This document shows, one piece after another, positions 1 to 6,735 of a stretch of 12,379 nucleotides of DNA. The position numbers and the translations under genes were made by a program. The stretch's first letter is position 1, and the number at the start of each line of letters is the position of its first letter. Origin of the DNA: Candidatus Poribacteria bacterium (GTDB taxonomy: Bacteria; Poribacteria; WGA-4E; WGA-3G); assembly GCA_028818995.1 (NCBI GenBank), contig JAPPMR010000669.1, forward strand, positions 1 to 12,379. Reading direction: 5' to 3'. The notes beneath the pieces were generated by a model, which worked only from the letters and a program-made list of their open reading frames with translations, was not told where the DNA came from and did no database searches.

Positions 1-2
1 CC

Positions 3-80
3 GAAAATAGAAAGAAGGTGCAGGCACATGTCGGTTTTGAGTGGATTTGCAAAATGGAAAAACAATATGAATCCCGTTAA
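3..80 (+). CDS. Possible C-terminal tail of an upstream gene (partial)
   Basis: Frame 3 is open from the left edge to a TAA at 78-80 and would encode a 25-residue tail rich in charged and aromatic residues (it contains HVGFEWICKMEKQYESR). The composition looks protein-like and amphipathic, but the piece is too short to assign to a family. Frame 1 is also open, to a TGA at 172-174, but it runs into repeat DNA and looks less like a protein. This is a weak call; sequence to the left of the window would settle it. Confidence 0.25.
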   Translation, partial: ENRKKVQAHVGFEWICKMEKQYESR

Positions 81-131
81 TTTGGTATTATCTATTCTTG
101 GAAGACTATGTAAACTTCAACCTATGAAATC

Positions 132-183
132 GGGCTTACAAAGCCCTCCTACAAGAGTCCTTCTCGACAATTGAATGGCACTG
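132..183. repeat. Degenerate remnant of the dispersed palindromic element
   Basis: Bases 132-146 form a small hairpin (GGGCTT, loop ACA, AAGCCC). Bases 144-154 (CCCTCCTACAA) are identical to the reverse complement of 4480-4490. Bases 164-183 match the reverse complement of 4441-4460 at 19 of 20 positions, ending in TTGAATGGCACTG against TTGAATGGCTCTG. These are the outer end and inner arm of the 155-bp element at 4441-4595, with a shortened spacer (9 against 19 bases). No opposite terminal repeat is visible in 1-131, so this is a truncated or decayed copy. It may also help terminate transcription from the left. Confidence 0.7.
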
Positions 184-212
184 AGAAATGTAGCAAAAGA
201 TTCTGGATAATG

Positions 213-221
213 TGATATAAT
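213..221 (+). promoter_or_regulatory. Extended -10 promoter for the 284-4413 gene cluster
   Basis: The string TGATATAAT is a perfect TATAAT hexamer (216-221) preceded by the extended -10 TG dinucleotide. No good -35 box lies at the right distance (the best is an AT-rich stretch near 192-198), which is common for extended -10 promoters. Transcription would begin near 228, leaving a leader of about 55 bases before the first gene. A TTGACA occurs at 236-241, but no -10 box follows it at 16-18 bases. Confidence 0.5.
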
Positions 222-283
222 GTGTTTGGTGAGTTTTGACAGTTATCATGTCTATCAGGTTTGCTGAAGTCTAAGGAGGAAGC

Positions 284-1477
284 ATGGAAAAACGCCCAAA
301 AATTGCTGCAATTGCCACAATATACCACAAATACTCACATGCACAACACATCGTTGACCGGTTCTTGGAAGGATACGGATGGAATAGCAGACACCATTAC
401 CCACCGATGGACCTCGTCTCGCTCTACGTTGAACAGGTCAAGGACAACGATCTTAGCCATGACCGATTAGAACGTTTCCCTACGATGAAGGGATATCCAA
501 CAATCGCTGAAGCGCTTACTCTTGGCGGCGAGGAATTGGCGGTTGATGGTGTACTACTCATCGGTGAACACGGTGAATATCCATCTAACGAGAAGGGACA
601 ACGTCTCTATCCACGCTACGAACACTTCACGCAGATGGTTGAGGTGTTTAAACAGAGCGGACGCGGTGTACCCATATTCAATGATAAACACCTCTCCTGG
701 AATTGGGAGTGGGCACGTGAAATGTATGACATTTCCCAAGATATGGACTTCGCCTTTATGGCTGGGTCTTCACTGCCTGTTACGTGGCGCACGCCATCAA
801 TTGACATGCCGCTTGGAACTTCTGTGTCAGAAGCGGTGTGTGTTGCTTATGGCGGCGTGGATAGTTATGATTTCCACGCATTAGAAACGTTGCAGTGTAT
901 GGTAGAACGGCGCGAAGGTGGTGAAAGCGGTGTGAAATGGCTACAAGCATACCGTGGCGACGCGTTTTGGAATGCACACCACTCCGAACTGTGGTCTAGG
1001 GAACTCTTTGAATCCGCGCTCTGCCGGAGTCATACGCTTACACCATCACGCCCTGGATTCAACAATCTATTTCCGACGTTGGATGAAATGAAGGAGATCG
1101 TAAAAGACCCAATTGCATATCAGTATGAACATCACGATGGGCTTAAGTCTACAATGATTTTGACGAACGGATTGGTACAGGATTTCAACTTCGCTGCATA
1201 TATTGGGTCGGATAACGAAATCCTTTCAACACAGATGTATCTTCCAATGCCTCCCGCACGGACAACTTTAGCAAACTTCTTCTCGCCGCTTGTTAACAAT
1301 ATCGAGAAAATGTATTTGACAGGTAAGGCGACTTATCCAGTTGAACGCACGTTATTGACAACTGGACTTGTTGCGGCAGGCGTTGATAGCCTGTTCGCTG
1401 ATGGCACAAAACAAGAGACATCGCATTTAGACATCGCCTATCAACCCACCGAGGAATCAACTTTCTGGAGGACATAA
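284..1477 (+). CDS. Conserved protein of unknown function, paralogue 1
   Basis: This is a 397-residue soluble protein with no signal peptide or membrane segment. The ATG at 284 follows an excellent ribosome binding site (AAGGAGG, 273-279). It is clearly paralogous to the next gene along its whole length. Shared blocks are ATIYxKYSHAQH near residues 11-22, LLIGEHG (91-97), IFNDKHLS (131-138), AGSSLPVTWR (160-169), HALE (197-200) and QCMVERR (203-209). The N-terminus starts with a beta strand like a Rossmann fold, but there is no GxGxxG nucleotide motif. The layout loosely recalls Gfo/Idh/MocA-type oxidoreductases, a resemblance I cannot confirm. The many invariant His, Asp, Glu and Arg residues suggest an enzyme. 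The reading ends 4 bases before the next ATG, so the two genes are co-translated neighbours. The function is unknown. Confidence 0.88.
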   Translation: MEKRPKIAAIATIYHKYSHAQHIVDRFLEGYGWNSRHHYPPMDLVSLYVEQVKDNDLSHDRLERFPTMKGYPTIAEALTLGGEELAVDGVLLIGEHGEYPSNEKGQRLYPRYEHFTQMVEVFKQSGRGVPIFNDKHLSWNWEWAREMYDISQDMDFAFMAGSSLPVTWRTPSIDMPLGTSVSEAVCVAYGGVDSYDFHALETLQCMVERREGGESGVKWLQAYRGDAFWNAHHSELWSRELFESALCRSHTLTPSRPGFNNLFPTLDEMKEIVKDPIAYQYEHHDGLKSTMILTNGLVQDFNFAAYIGSDNEILSTQMYLPMPPARTTLANFFSPLVNNIEKMYLTGKATYPVERTLLTTGLVAAGVDSLFADGTKQETSHLDIAYQPTEESTFWRT

Positions 1478-1481
1478 AGTT

Positions 1482-2657
1482 ATGAAACGAATTGCTGTCA
1501 TTACGACTATCTACCGTTATCTATCACATGCGCAACACTTTGCAGACCGTTTTCTTGTCGGTTATCCGAAAGAGGGCAGATGGCATCGCCCGGATATGAA
1601 AGTCGTCTCACTCTATGTTGACCAAAAACCAGAAGGTGAACAAAGCGAAGACCGTGCCAAAGAATTCGGATTTTCTGTCCATCCTACCATTGCTGAAGCA
1701 CTTCGCTGTGGTGGTGATAAACTTGCAGTGGATGCAGTACTTCTGATCGGTGAACATGGCAACTATCCTAACAATGAAAAAAGCCAAGTGTTGTATCCAC
1801 GTTATGATTTTTTCAAGGAGTGCGTCAAGGTTTTTGAAAAAGATGGAAGGGCAGTGCCTATTTTTAACGACAAACACCTCTCCTACAGTTTTGAAAAAGC
1901 GCAGGAGATGGTAGATGATGGACACCGACTCGGTTTTGGGGTGCTTGCGGGGTCATCATTACCTGTTACGTGGCGATTACCTGATGTTGAATTGCCGTTG
2001 GAGTGTGAGATAGAAGAGGCATTGATGGTAGGCGTTGGCGGTTCAGACCCGATGGATTATCACGCGTTAGAAGCGATGCAATGCATGGTTGAACGCCGTA
2101 AGGGTGGTGAAACAGGTGTTGCTGCTGTGCAATTGATTGATGGTGAGGAAGTCTGGGAAGCCAGTGAAGATGGACGTTGGTCTCTGGAATTGCTGGAAGC
2201 GGCATTTTCAAGAAGTGACACACCGTGCGGTTTGACGGATGAAGACGGTAGAACGCAAGATATAATTGGTAATGGTGAACTCCAAAAACTCGTCCAAAAT
2301 CCCTCTGCCTATTTCATTGAATATAACAATGGTTTGAAAGCAACACTTCTGATGCTCAACGGTGCCGTACGGGACTACTGCTTTGCTGCAAAACTTAAGG
2401 ACGAACCTATTCCAGTTTCAACGCAGTTTTTCTTAACACCGACCCCAAATGTCACTTATTCGGCATGTCTCATTGCCAAAATTGAGGAACTTTTCGAGAC
2501 AGGTGTCGCCCCATATCCTGCAGAACGTACCTTGTTGGTGAGTGGGACATTGGAGAGTTGTTTGACTTCACGTCATCAAGGACATGTCCGTTTAGAAACA
2601 CCGCATCTTAACGTTGAATACCGTGCACCTGCGGAATCACAGTATGCAAGACGTTGA
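1482..2657 (+). CDS. Conserved protein of unknown function, paralogue 2
   Basis: This 391-residue protein is the tandem paralogue of the upstream gene, roughly half identical by eye, with the strongest identity in residues 1-165. Landmarks are the YLSHAQHFADRF segment (13-24), VVSLYVDQ (41-48), PTIAEAL (68-74), LLIGEHG (87-93), IFNDKHLS (127-134), AGSSLPVTWR (156-165) and QCMVERR (200-206). The C-terminal half has a second conserved part (GLKATLLMLNGAVRDYCFAA and YPAERTLLVSG). Its ribosome binding site, GGAGG at 1467-1471, lies inside the last codons of the preceding gene, 10 bases before the ATG. The fold looks alpha/beta and cytoplasmic. I have the impression that close relatives occur as hypothetical proteins in Planctomycetes and Poribacteria, but no activity is known to me. 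The co-encoded TIM-barrel and PhyH proteins suggest a small-molecule catabolic role. Confidence 0.88.
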   Translation: MKRIAVITTIYRYLSHAQHFADRFLVGYPKEGRWHRPDMKVVSLYVDQKPEGEQSEDRAKEFGFSVHPTIAEALRCGGDKLAVDAVLLIGEHGNYPNNEKSQVLYPRYDFFKECVKVFEKDGRAVPIFNDKHLSYSFEKAQEMVDDGHRLGFGVLAGSSLPVTWRLPDVELPLECEIEEALMVGVGGSDPMDYHALEAMQCMVERRKGGETGVAAVQLIDGEEVWEASEDGRWSLELLEAAFSRSDTPCGLTDEDGRTQDIIGNGELQKLVQNPSAYFIEYNNGLKATLLMLNGAVRDYCFAAKLKDEPIPVSTQFFLTPTPNVTYSACLIAKIEELFETGVAPYPAERTLLVSGTLESCLTSRHQGHVRLETPHLNVEYRAPAESQYARR

Positions 2658-2711
2658 TCTACGAATTTAGGACTGACTGATTTATGTTTATTGAAGAAAG
2701 GAATCAGAAAA

Positions 2712-3539
2712 ATGAAATTCAAACGCGAAGAAATTTTAGAAGAATTGCGAAACAATATTGACGCTGGCAAACCTATCATTGGGGCAGGTGCTGGCACAGG
2801 CATCTCAGCAAAATGTGAAGAGGCAGGTGGTATTGACCTAATTATTATCTATAACTCCGGTAGATTTCGCATGGCAGGCAGAGGTTCGCTTGCGGGCATG
2901 ATGCCTTACGGGGACGCTAACCAAATTGTTGTTGAAATGGCAAGTGAAGTGTTGCCTGTTATCAAAAGTACGCCTGTTCTCGCAGGTGTTTGCGGAACTG
3001 ATCCGTTTCGCTTGATGGATATATTTTTAGGTCAAATAGATGCTATTGGATTTTCAGGAGTACAGAACTTTCCGACTGTGGGACTAATTGACGGCACTTT
3101 CCGTCAACTGCTTGAAGAAACCGATATGGGATATGGTCCCGAAGTAGAGATGATTCGGACAGCACATCAGATGGGGCTGCTTACTACACCTTACGCGTTC
3201 AACGAAACCGAGGCGGAACAGATGGCAGATGCGGGGGCAGATATCCTCGTCGCACACATGGGATTGACAACGAAAGGCTCTATCGGCGCAAAAACTGCTT
3301 TTACGCTTGAAGATGCTGCAAAACGTGTTCAAGCCATTCATGACGCTGCGAAAGGAGTCAATCCTGAGATTCTCGTAATCTGTCACGGAGGTCCCATCGC
3401 CGAACCCGAAGATGCTACCTATGTGTTGGAAAATACCAAAGGTGTTGTTGGATTTTACGGTGCCTCAAGTGCTGAAAGGTTGCCGACTGAACGTGCAATT
3501 ACTGCACAGATTGAGGCTTTTAAGAAAATACGGTTATAG
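2712..3539 (+). CDS. Phosphoenolpyruvate hydrolase-family TIM-barrel protein
   Basis: This 275-residue protein belongs to the family annotated as PEP hydrolase or TIM-barrel signal transduction protein (PF09370 in my recollection), related to the PEP mutase/isocitrate lyase superfamily. Diagnostic stretches are [18 protein letters not shown] (23-40), [13 protein letters not shown] (47-59), PYGDAN (65-70), GVCGTDPF (92-99), [16 protein letters not shown] (113-128), [12 protein letters not shown] (182-193) and the late CHGGPI (224-229). These cover the barrel from the first strand to the last. Start choice: the ATG at 2712 has AAAGGA at 2697-2702 nine bases upstream, whereas a TTG at 2691 would overlap that site. 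The exact reaction is not established for the family. In plants and bacteria the domain is found alone or with Tm-1-like ATP-binding domains. It sits 54 bp after the second paralogue and before phyH, probably in the same transcript. Confidence 0.88.
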   Translation: MKFKREEILEELRNNIDAGKPIIGAGAGTGISAKCEEAGGIDLIIIYNSGRFRMAGRGSLAGMMPYGDANQIVVEMASEVLPVIKSTPVLAGVCGTDPFRLMDIFLGQIDAIGFSGVQNFPTVGLIDGTFRQLLEETDMGYGPEVEMIRTAHQMGLLTTPYAFNETEAEQMADAGADILVAHMGLTTKGSIGAKTAFTLEDAAKRVQAIHDAAKGVNPEILVICHGGPIAEPEDATYVLENTKGVVGFYGASSAERLPTERAITAQIEAFKKIRL

Positions 3540-3563
3540 AATTATCCTAAAAATGTTGTTTCA

Positions 3564-3590
3564 AAGATATAGGATTTTCCTGAATATCTT
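3564..3590 (+). promoter_or_regulatory. Intergenic hairpin just before the phyH ribosome binding site
   Basis: AAGATAT plus AGGA (3564-3574) pair with TCCT plus ATATCTT (3578-3581, 3584-3590), giving 11 base pairs with a 3-base loop and a 2-base bulge. The AAAGGAG ribosome binding site starts 4 bases later, at 3594. An alternative pairing exists: ATCCTA (3544-3549) with TAGGAT (3570-3575), which is incompatible with the first hairpin. There is no U-run, so it is not an ordinary terminator. It could be an RNA stability or processing element, or a translation control. The pairing is seen directly; its function is inferred. Confidence 0.4.
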
Positions 3591-3609
3591 AGCAAAGGAG
3601 ATTGTAACT

Positions 3610-4413
3610 ATGACTGATGAAGAAAAATTTAGATTTGACTTAACAGGATTTCTTGTGCGTCCAGCTATTCTGAGCAAAGACGAAGTGGATGCAATCGTTG
3701 ATCAACTTGATCGAATTCGCCATAATCCAGAATCTTTACCACCTGAACATCGCGCTGTTCCAGGTGGTGCCTCGAATGTTCTCATTGATCATCCGAAAGT
3801 GATTGAAGTGTTGCACCAAATCATCGGTCCCGATGTCCGAATGGAGAGCACCTTTTTTGTGTGGCGTGAAAAGGGACAAGAACACGGTGGACTCCACGGT
3901 GGTGGTCCCCGGCAGGCAGACCCGATTTTCGGTTATCGTGTAAATAATGGTAGGATTCATGCCGGTATGGTGCGCGTCGTCTTTGAACTCACGGATATTT
4001 CTAAAGACGATGGTGCTACCCATTTCATCGTTGGTAGTCATAAATCAAACTTCCCAATGCATTCAGATCACATGTCGTTAGAGGAAGAAAAGAAAAGTCC
4101 TTTTCTAATGACCTATGAATGTCCCGCTGGTAGTGCCATATTCTTTACGGAAAACCTCTGCCATGCTGGACCTGTATGGCAACGTGAAACCCCACGTATC
4201 GCGATTCTAAATGCTTATGCACATCTCGCAACACACTGGCATCGTCTTCGCATTCCGCCAGAGGTGCTGAATGGACTCCCACGAGAAAAGCAGGCATACT
4301 TTCGTGAACCGTGGATTGCCGATTTCCGGACAAGTCCCGCTACGCATAATACAATAGATCGTTTTATTGAAAAGGACGACGAACCTCCTATTAACACGAA
4401 CCATAGTCCGTGA
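3610..4413 (+). CDS. PhyH-family Fe(II)/2-oxoglutarate dioxygenase with HxG in place of HxD
   Basis: The 267-residue cytoplasmic protein has the phytanoyl-CoA dioxygenase-like double-stranded beta-helix layout. The N-terminus (FRFDLTGFLVRPAILSKDEV, 7-26) is the usual opening of the family. GSHKSNFP (142-149) is the core loop. H185 (in ENLCHAGP) and R196 (in RETPR) have the 11-residue spacing of the distal iron-binding His and the 2-oxoglutarate-binding Arg. Where His-x-Asp is expected, about 45 residues before GSHK, the protein has LHGGG, so H96 is followed by G98 instead of Asp. The ATG at 3610 has AAAGGAG (3594-3600) nine bases upstream; the open frame continues back to 3412 but only as a shadow of the preceding gene. 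Substrates of this large family vary widely, so the substrate here is unknown. It is the last gene of the cluster. Confidence 0.85.
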   Translation: MTDEEKFRFDLTGFLVRPAILSKDEVDAIVDQLDRIRHNPESLPPEHRAVPGGASNVLIDHPKVIEVLHQIIGPDVRMESTFFVWREKGQEHGGLHGGGPRQADPIFGYRVNNGRIHAGMVRVVFELTDISKDDGATHFIVGSHKSNFPMHSDHMSLEEEKKSPFLMTYECPAGSAIFFTENLCHAGPVWQRETPRIAILNAYAHLATHWHRLRIPPEVLNGLPREKQAYFREPWIADFRTSPATHNTIDRFIEKDDEPPINTNHSP

Positions 4414-4430
4414 AATGCGTTCTTTGTTTA

Positions 4431-4440
4431 AGCTGAATCC
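4431..4440. repeat. Left direct repeat (putative target-site duplication)
   Basis: AGCTGAATCC occurs here and again at 4596-4605, exactly abutting both ends of the inverted-repeat element. Two perfect 10-bp copies in these positions are what a transposition event would leave. Confidence 0.65.
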
Positions 4441-4595
4441 CAGAGCCATTCAATTGTCGATTTTTCCCATTTAATTGCATTGTAGGAGGGAACTCCGATT
4501 CCCGACCATCATTGTGTTTGTCGCGATTCGGAGATCGCTCCTACAAGAAGAAACCTATGTCGGATGTGCAATTACTGGAAATTTGAATGGCTCTG
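4441..4595. mobile_element. 155-bp MITE-like element with terminal inverted repeats
   Basis: The ends are perfect 13-bp inverted repeats: CAGAGCCATTCAA (4441-4453) and TTGAATGGCTCTG (4583-4595). The core is a second, larger imperfect palindrome of two 26-base arms, 4481-4506 and 4519-4544, with 22 of 26 positions complementary and a loop of about 12 bases. An ATTGCA/TGCAAT pair lies between the outer and inner arms. The element holds no reading frame that could be a transposase, so it would move only with help in trans. It fills most of the 313-base gap between phyH and the ABC ATPase gene. In RNA the core would fold into a long stem and could end the upstream transcript. The transposase family is unknown; the end sequence and 10-bp duplication are broadly compatible with several IS families. 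Confidence 0.7.
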
Positions 4596-4605
4596 AGCTG
4601 AATCC
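4596..4605. repeat. Right direct repeat (putative target-site duplication)
   Basis: This is a perfect copy of AGCTGAATCC from 4431-4440, directly next to the right terminal inverted repeat. Confidence 0.65.
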
Positions 4606-4653
4606 CTTTTCAATTCTCCTAATTTGTGGTAAACTACCATCGCGTGTGTAAAA

Positions 4654-4659
4654 TATAAT
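4654..4659 (+). promoter_or_regulatory. Possible -10 box for the ABC ATPase gene
   Basis: A perfect TATAAT, overlapping a TAAAAT at 4649-4654, lies about 70 bases before the ATG at 4727 and just outside the mobile element. There is no convincing -35 box at 16-18 bases; the best TTGTGG (4624-4629) is 19 bases before TAAAAT. This is a weak call based on position and hexamer identity alone. Confidence 0.3.
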
Positions 4660-4726
4660 TGGGTTCAAGAAAACTCATGCATTCCAGAGGTCAATTGGGA
4701 AACAGAAGTGTGATACTGGGTAGATA

Positions 4727-5845
4727 ATGGCACATATTAAACTACAAAATATAATAAAACGATTCGGCGATGTTGTCGCAGTAAAAGATTTTAATTTGGA
4801 AGTTGAAGATAAGGAGTTTGTGGTTTTCTTAGGTCCATCAGGTTGTGGAAAAACGACAACGCTGCGATTGATCGCCGGGTTGGAACATCCTGACGAAGGC
4901 GAAATTCTAATTGATGGACATCTCGTCAACGGTTTGTCTCCAGCGGACCGGGACATCGCATTCGTATTTCAATTCTATGCGTTGTATCCACATTTGAGTG
5001 TATACGATAACATTGCTTTTCCACTAAAAGCGGTGAAGGTTGAAAAACAGGAAGTTGAAGATCGGGTAAAAAAGGTTGCAGAAATTTTGCAGCTCACTGA
5101 CATTTTAAATAGAAAACCGAGTGTGTTGAGCGGAGGCGAGATGCAGCGCGTTGCACTTGGGCGTGCGATGGTTCGGCAACCGAAAGTCTACCTGCTTGAT
5201 GAACCGATGGCGAATTTAGATGCGAAACTCCGAATTGATACGCGAGCAGAAATTAAACGTCTCCAACATGAAATCGGAGCCACCACTATTTTTGTGACAC
5301 ATGACCAGGTCGAAGCGATGTCTCTCGCTGACCGCATAGCAGTAATTCATCAAGGTGTACTTCAGCAAATCGGCACACCCCATGAGGTGTATAACAAGCC
5401 GAAAAGCCTTTTTGTTGCTGGATTTATGGGGATGCCAGCCATGAATCTACTTGATGTTGAACCTACCTCTCGTGAAGGCAAACCAGCATTGCACCTAAGT
5501 CATACTGATGTGCAGTTAGAACTTTCCCCTTGGCAGCAATCTAACCTAAACGCAAATAGTCAGCATAACGATTGTGTCTTAGGCATCCGACCTGAGCATA
5601 TTACTGCATCAAGAGAACCAATCGGACGCAAAATTGCTGCGGATGTTCATCTCATTGAACCCCTTGGTTCTGTAAACATTCTTGACTTAATGCTCGGAAC
5701 ACATCAAGAGACACAAGAACCTATTCTCCTCCGAGTGAGAACACATCCTACATTTAATGCTGATATTGGAGAGACTATCTGGTTGGATTTTGATGATGAC
5801 CAAATGCACCTGTTTGACAGTGGAACAGAGCAAACAATTTGGTAA
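4727..5845 (+). CDS. MalK/UgpC-type sugar ABC transporter ATP-binding protein
   Basis: This 372-residue protein is the cytoplasmic ATPase of a carbohydrate importer (CUT1-type), which would energise uptake with two permeases and a binding protein. Visible motifs are Walker A GPSGCGKTT (36-44), the Q-loop at Q82, signature LSGGEMQRVALGRA (134-147), Walker B VYLLDEP (154-160), the D-loop NLDA and the switch His in VTHDQ (H192). From about 235 follows the regulatory TOBE-type domain with the family hallmark LGIRPEH (285-291). The length is typical of MalK/UgpC/MsmK. The Q-loop reads FQFYALYPH, where relatives usually have FQNYALYPH. No strong ribosome binding site precedes the ATG. No permease or binding-protein genes are in the window, so it may serve several importers, as MsmK does. 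The substrate cannot be deduced. Confidence 0.93.
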   Translation: MAHIKLQNIIKRFGDVVAVKDFNLEVEDKEFVVFLGPSGCGKTTTLRLIAGLEHPDEGEILIDGHLVNGLSPADRDIAFVFQFYALYPHLSVYDNIAFPLKAVKVEKQEVEDRVKKVAEILQLTDILNRKPSVLSGGEMQRVALGRAMVRQPKVYLLDEPMANLDAKLRIDTRAEIKRLQHEIGATTIFVTHDQVEAMSLADRIAVIHQGVLQQIGTPHEVYNKPKSLFVAGFMGMPAMNLLDVEPTSREGKPALHLSHTDVQLELSPWQQSNLNANSQHNDCVLGIRPEHITASREPIGRKIAADVHLIEPLGSVNILDLMLGTHQETQEPILLRVRTHPTFNADIGETIWLDFDDDQMHLFDSGTEQTIW

Positions 5846-5877
5846 AATTATTGATTTTTGATGGAAATAAAACAGAT

Positions 5878-6678
5878 ATGAAAATACCGTGTCGTTTGGC
5901 AGCTTTCGATTTAGATGGAACACTACTGAATAGTGATCACAAGTTATCACCTGAAAACCGTGAAGCACTTCAAAAACTTGCAGAAAATGAAATCTTGGTA
6001 GTCTTAGTTTCAGGCAGAATGCATCAATCTATTAAACCCATAAGCGATCAGATTGGATTGGAAAATCCAATTATTTCGTATAATGGAGCGATGGTAAAGC
6101 ATGCAACTACTGATGAGGTTTATCATCATACGCCAGTTCCAGCAGACATTGCAATGGCTATAGTTAACGATTGCATGGAGCAAGATTTGCATCTCAATTT
6201 CTGCTTGAACGATGAACTGTTTGTTGCAAAAAAGAATAAGTGGAGTGAACTTTATGAATCTCGAACGGGTGTTCCTGCTACCCCTGTAGGTAATCTTCGG
6301 CAGTTAGCAGGCAAAACGCCAACAAAATTGCTTATCATTCATCCGCCAGAAAATTTACCACCACTTTTGAACAGTTTCAATTCACAATATGATGGCAAAT
6401 TATATGTAACACAGACACAACCTGAGTATATCGAATTTATGAATCCAGAAGTTACCAAAGGTCGTGCGCTGACTGCACTTGCTAAACGTTGCGAGATTCC
6501 AATCGAATCAGTTGTCGCTTTTGGTGATAGTTATAACGACGAAAGCCTGCTCAAAACGGCAGGATTTGGCATAGCGATGGAGAACGCAGTCGCTCCGATT
6601 AAAGCCTGTGCGGATCATATCACTGCGACCAACGATGAAAACGGTGTCGCCAAAGCAATCTGGAAGTTAATTCTTTAA
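5878..6678 (+). CDS. Cof-type HAD-IIB family phosphatase
   Basis: This 266-residue protein is a cytoplasmic haloacid dehalogenase-superfamily hydrolase, probably acting on sugar phosphates or similar small phosphoesters. Motif I is DLDGT (11-15) with the nucleophile D11 and acid/base D13. Motif II is VSGR (S45). YNGA (68-71) is typical of Cof proteins. K194 of TKG is the motif III lysine, and GDSYNDESLL (216-225) is motif IV, with metal-binding D217 and D221. Residues from about 85 to 185 form the C2B cap. A TTG at 5839 overlaps the end of the ABC gene and would add 13 residues before the natural Cof N-terminus, so the ATG at 5878 is preferred; its ribosome binding site is poor. The gap to the ABC gene is only 32 bases, so the two are probably co-transcribed. 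Confidence 0.92.
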   Translation: MKIPCRLAAFDLDGTLLNSDHKLSPENREALQKLAENEILVVLVSGRMHQSIKPISDQIGLENPIISYNGAMVKHATTDEVYHHTPVPADIAMAIVNDCMEQDLHLNFCLNDELFVAKKNKWSELYESRTGVPATPVGNLRQLAGKTPTKLLIIHPPENLPPLLNSFNSQYDGKLYVTQTQPEYIEFMNPEVTKGRALTALAKRCEIPIESVVAFGDSYNDESLLKTAGFGIAMENAVAPIKACADHITATNDENGVAKAIWKLIL

Positions 6679-6699
6679 TACGAGAAAAGGATTACAATT

Positions 6700-6735
6700 C
6701 TAAAAAACAACTACGAAGTTAACGAAGTTTTTTAG
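6700..6735. terminator. Weak bidirectional terminator candidate between convergent genes
   Basis: CTAAAAAAC (6700-6708) and GTTTTTTAG (6727-6735) are perfect 9-base inverted copies around an 18-base loop. They lie between the ends of the HAD gene and minE, the right arm reaching into the last minE codons. The stem is almost all A-T, so stability is low. It gives a T-run on both strands, which is why it is listed, but it is a weak call. Confidence 0.25.

Noticed and set aside
236..264. TTGACA at 236-241 as the -35 of the first operon promoter
   Set aside because: No -10-like hexamer occurs 16-18 bases downstream, whereas a perfect extended -10 lies at 213-221.
1608..1925. A 105-residue - strand frame opposite the second paralogue
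   Set aside because: It has no ribosome binding site or family resemblance and lies entirely within a well-supported gene on the other strand.
284..2657. Naming the tandem paralogues Gfo/Idh/MocA oxidoreductases
   Set aside because: No GxGxxG dinucleotide-binding motif or EKP motif was found; only a loose overall resemblance remains.
3412..3609. N-terminal extension of the PhyH reading frame back to 3412
   Set aside because: It overlaps the PEP-hydrolase-family gene in another frame, is Arg/Leu-rich and unlike PhyH, and the ATG at 3610 has a good ribosome binding site and the natural family N-terminus.
4481..4544. CRISPR repeat or phage attachment site
   Set aside because: There is one palindrome only, with no regular spacers or array and no cas or integrase gene; the flanking terminal and direct repeats explain it better as a MITE-like element.
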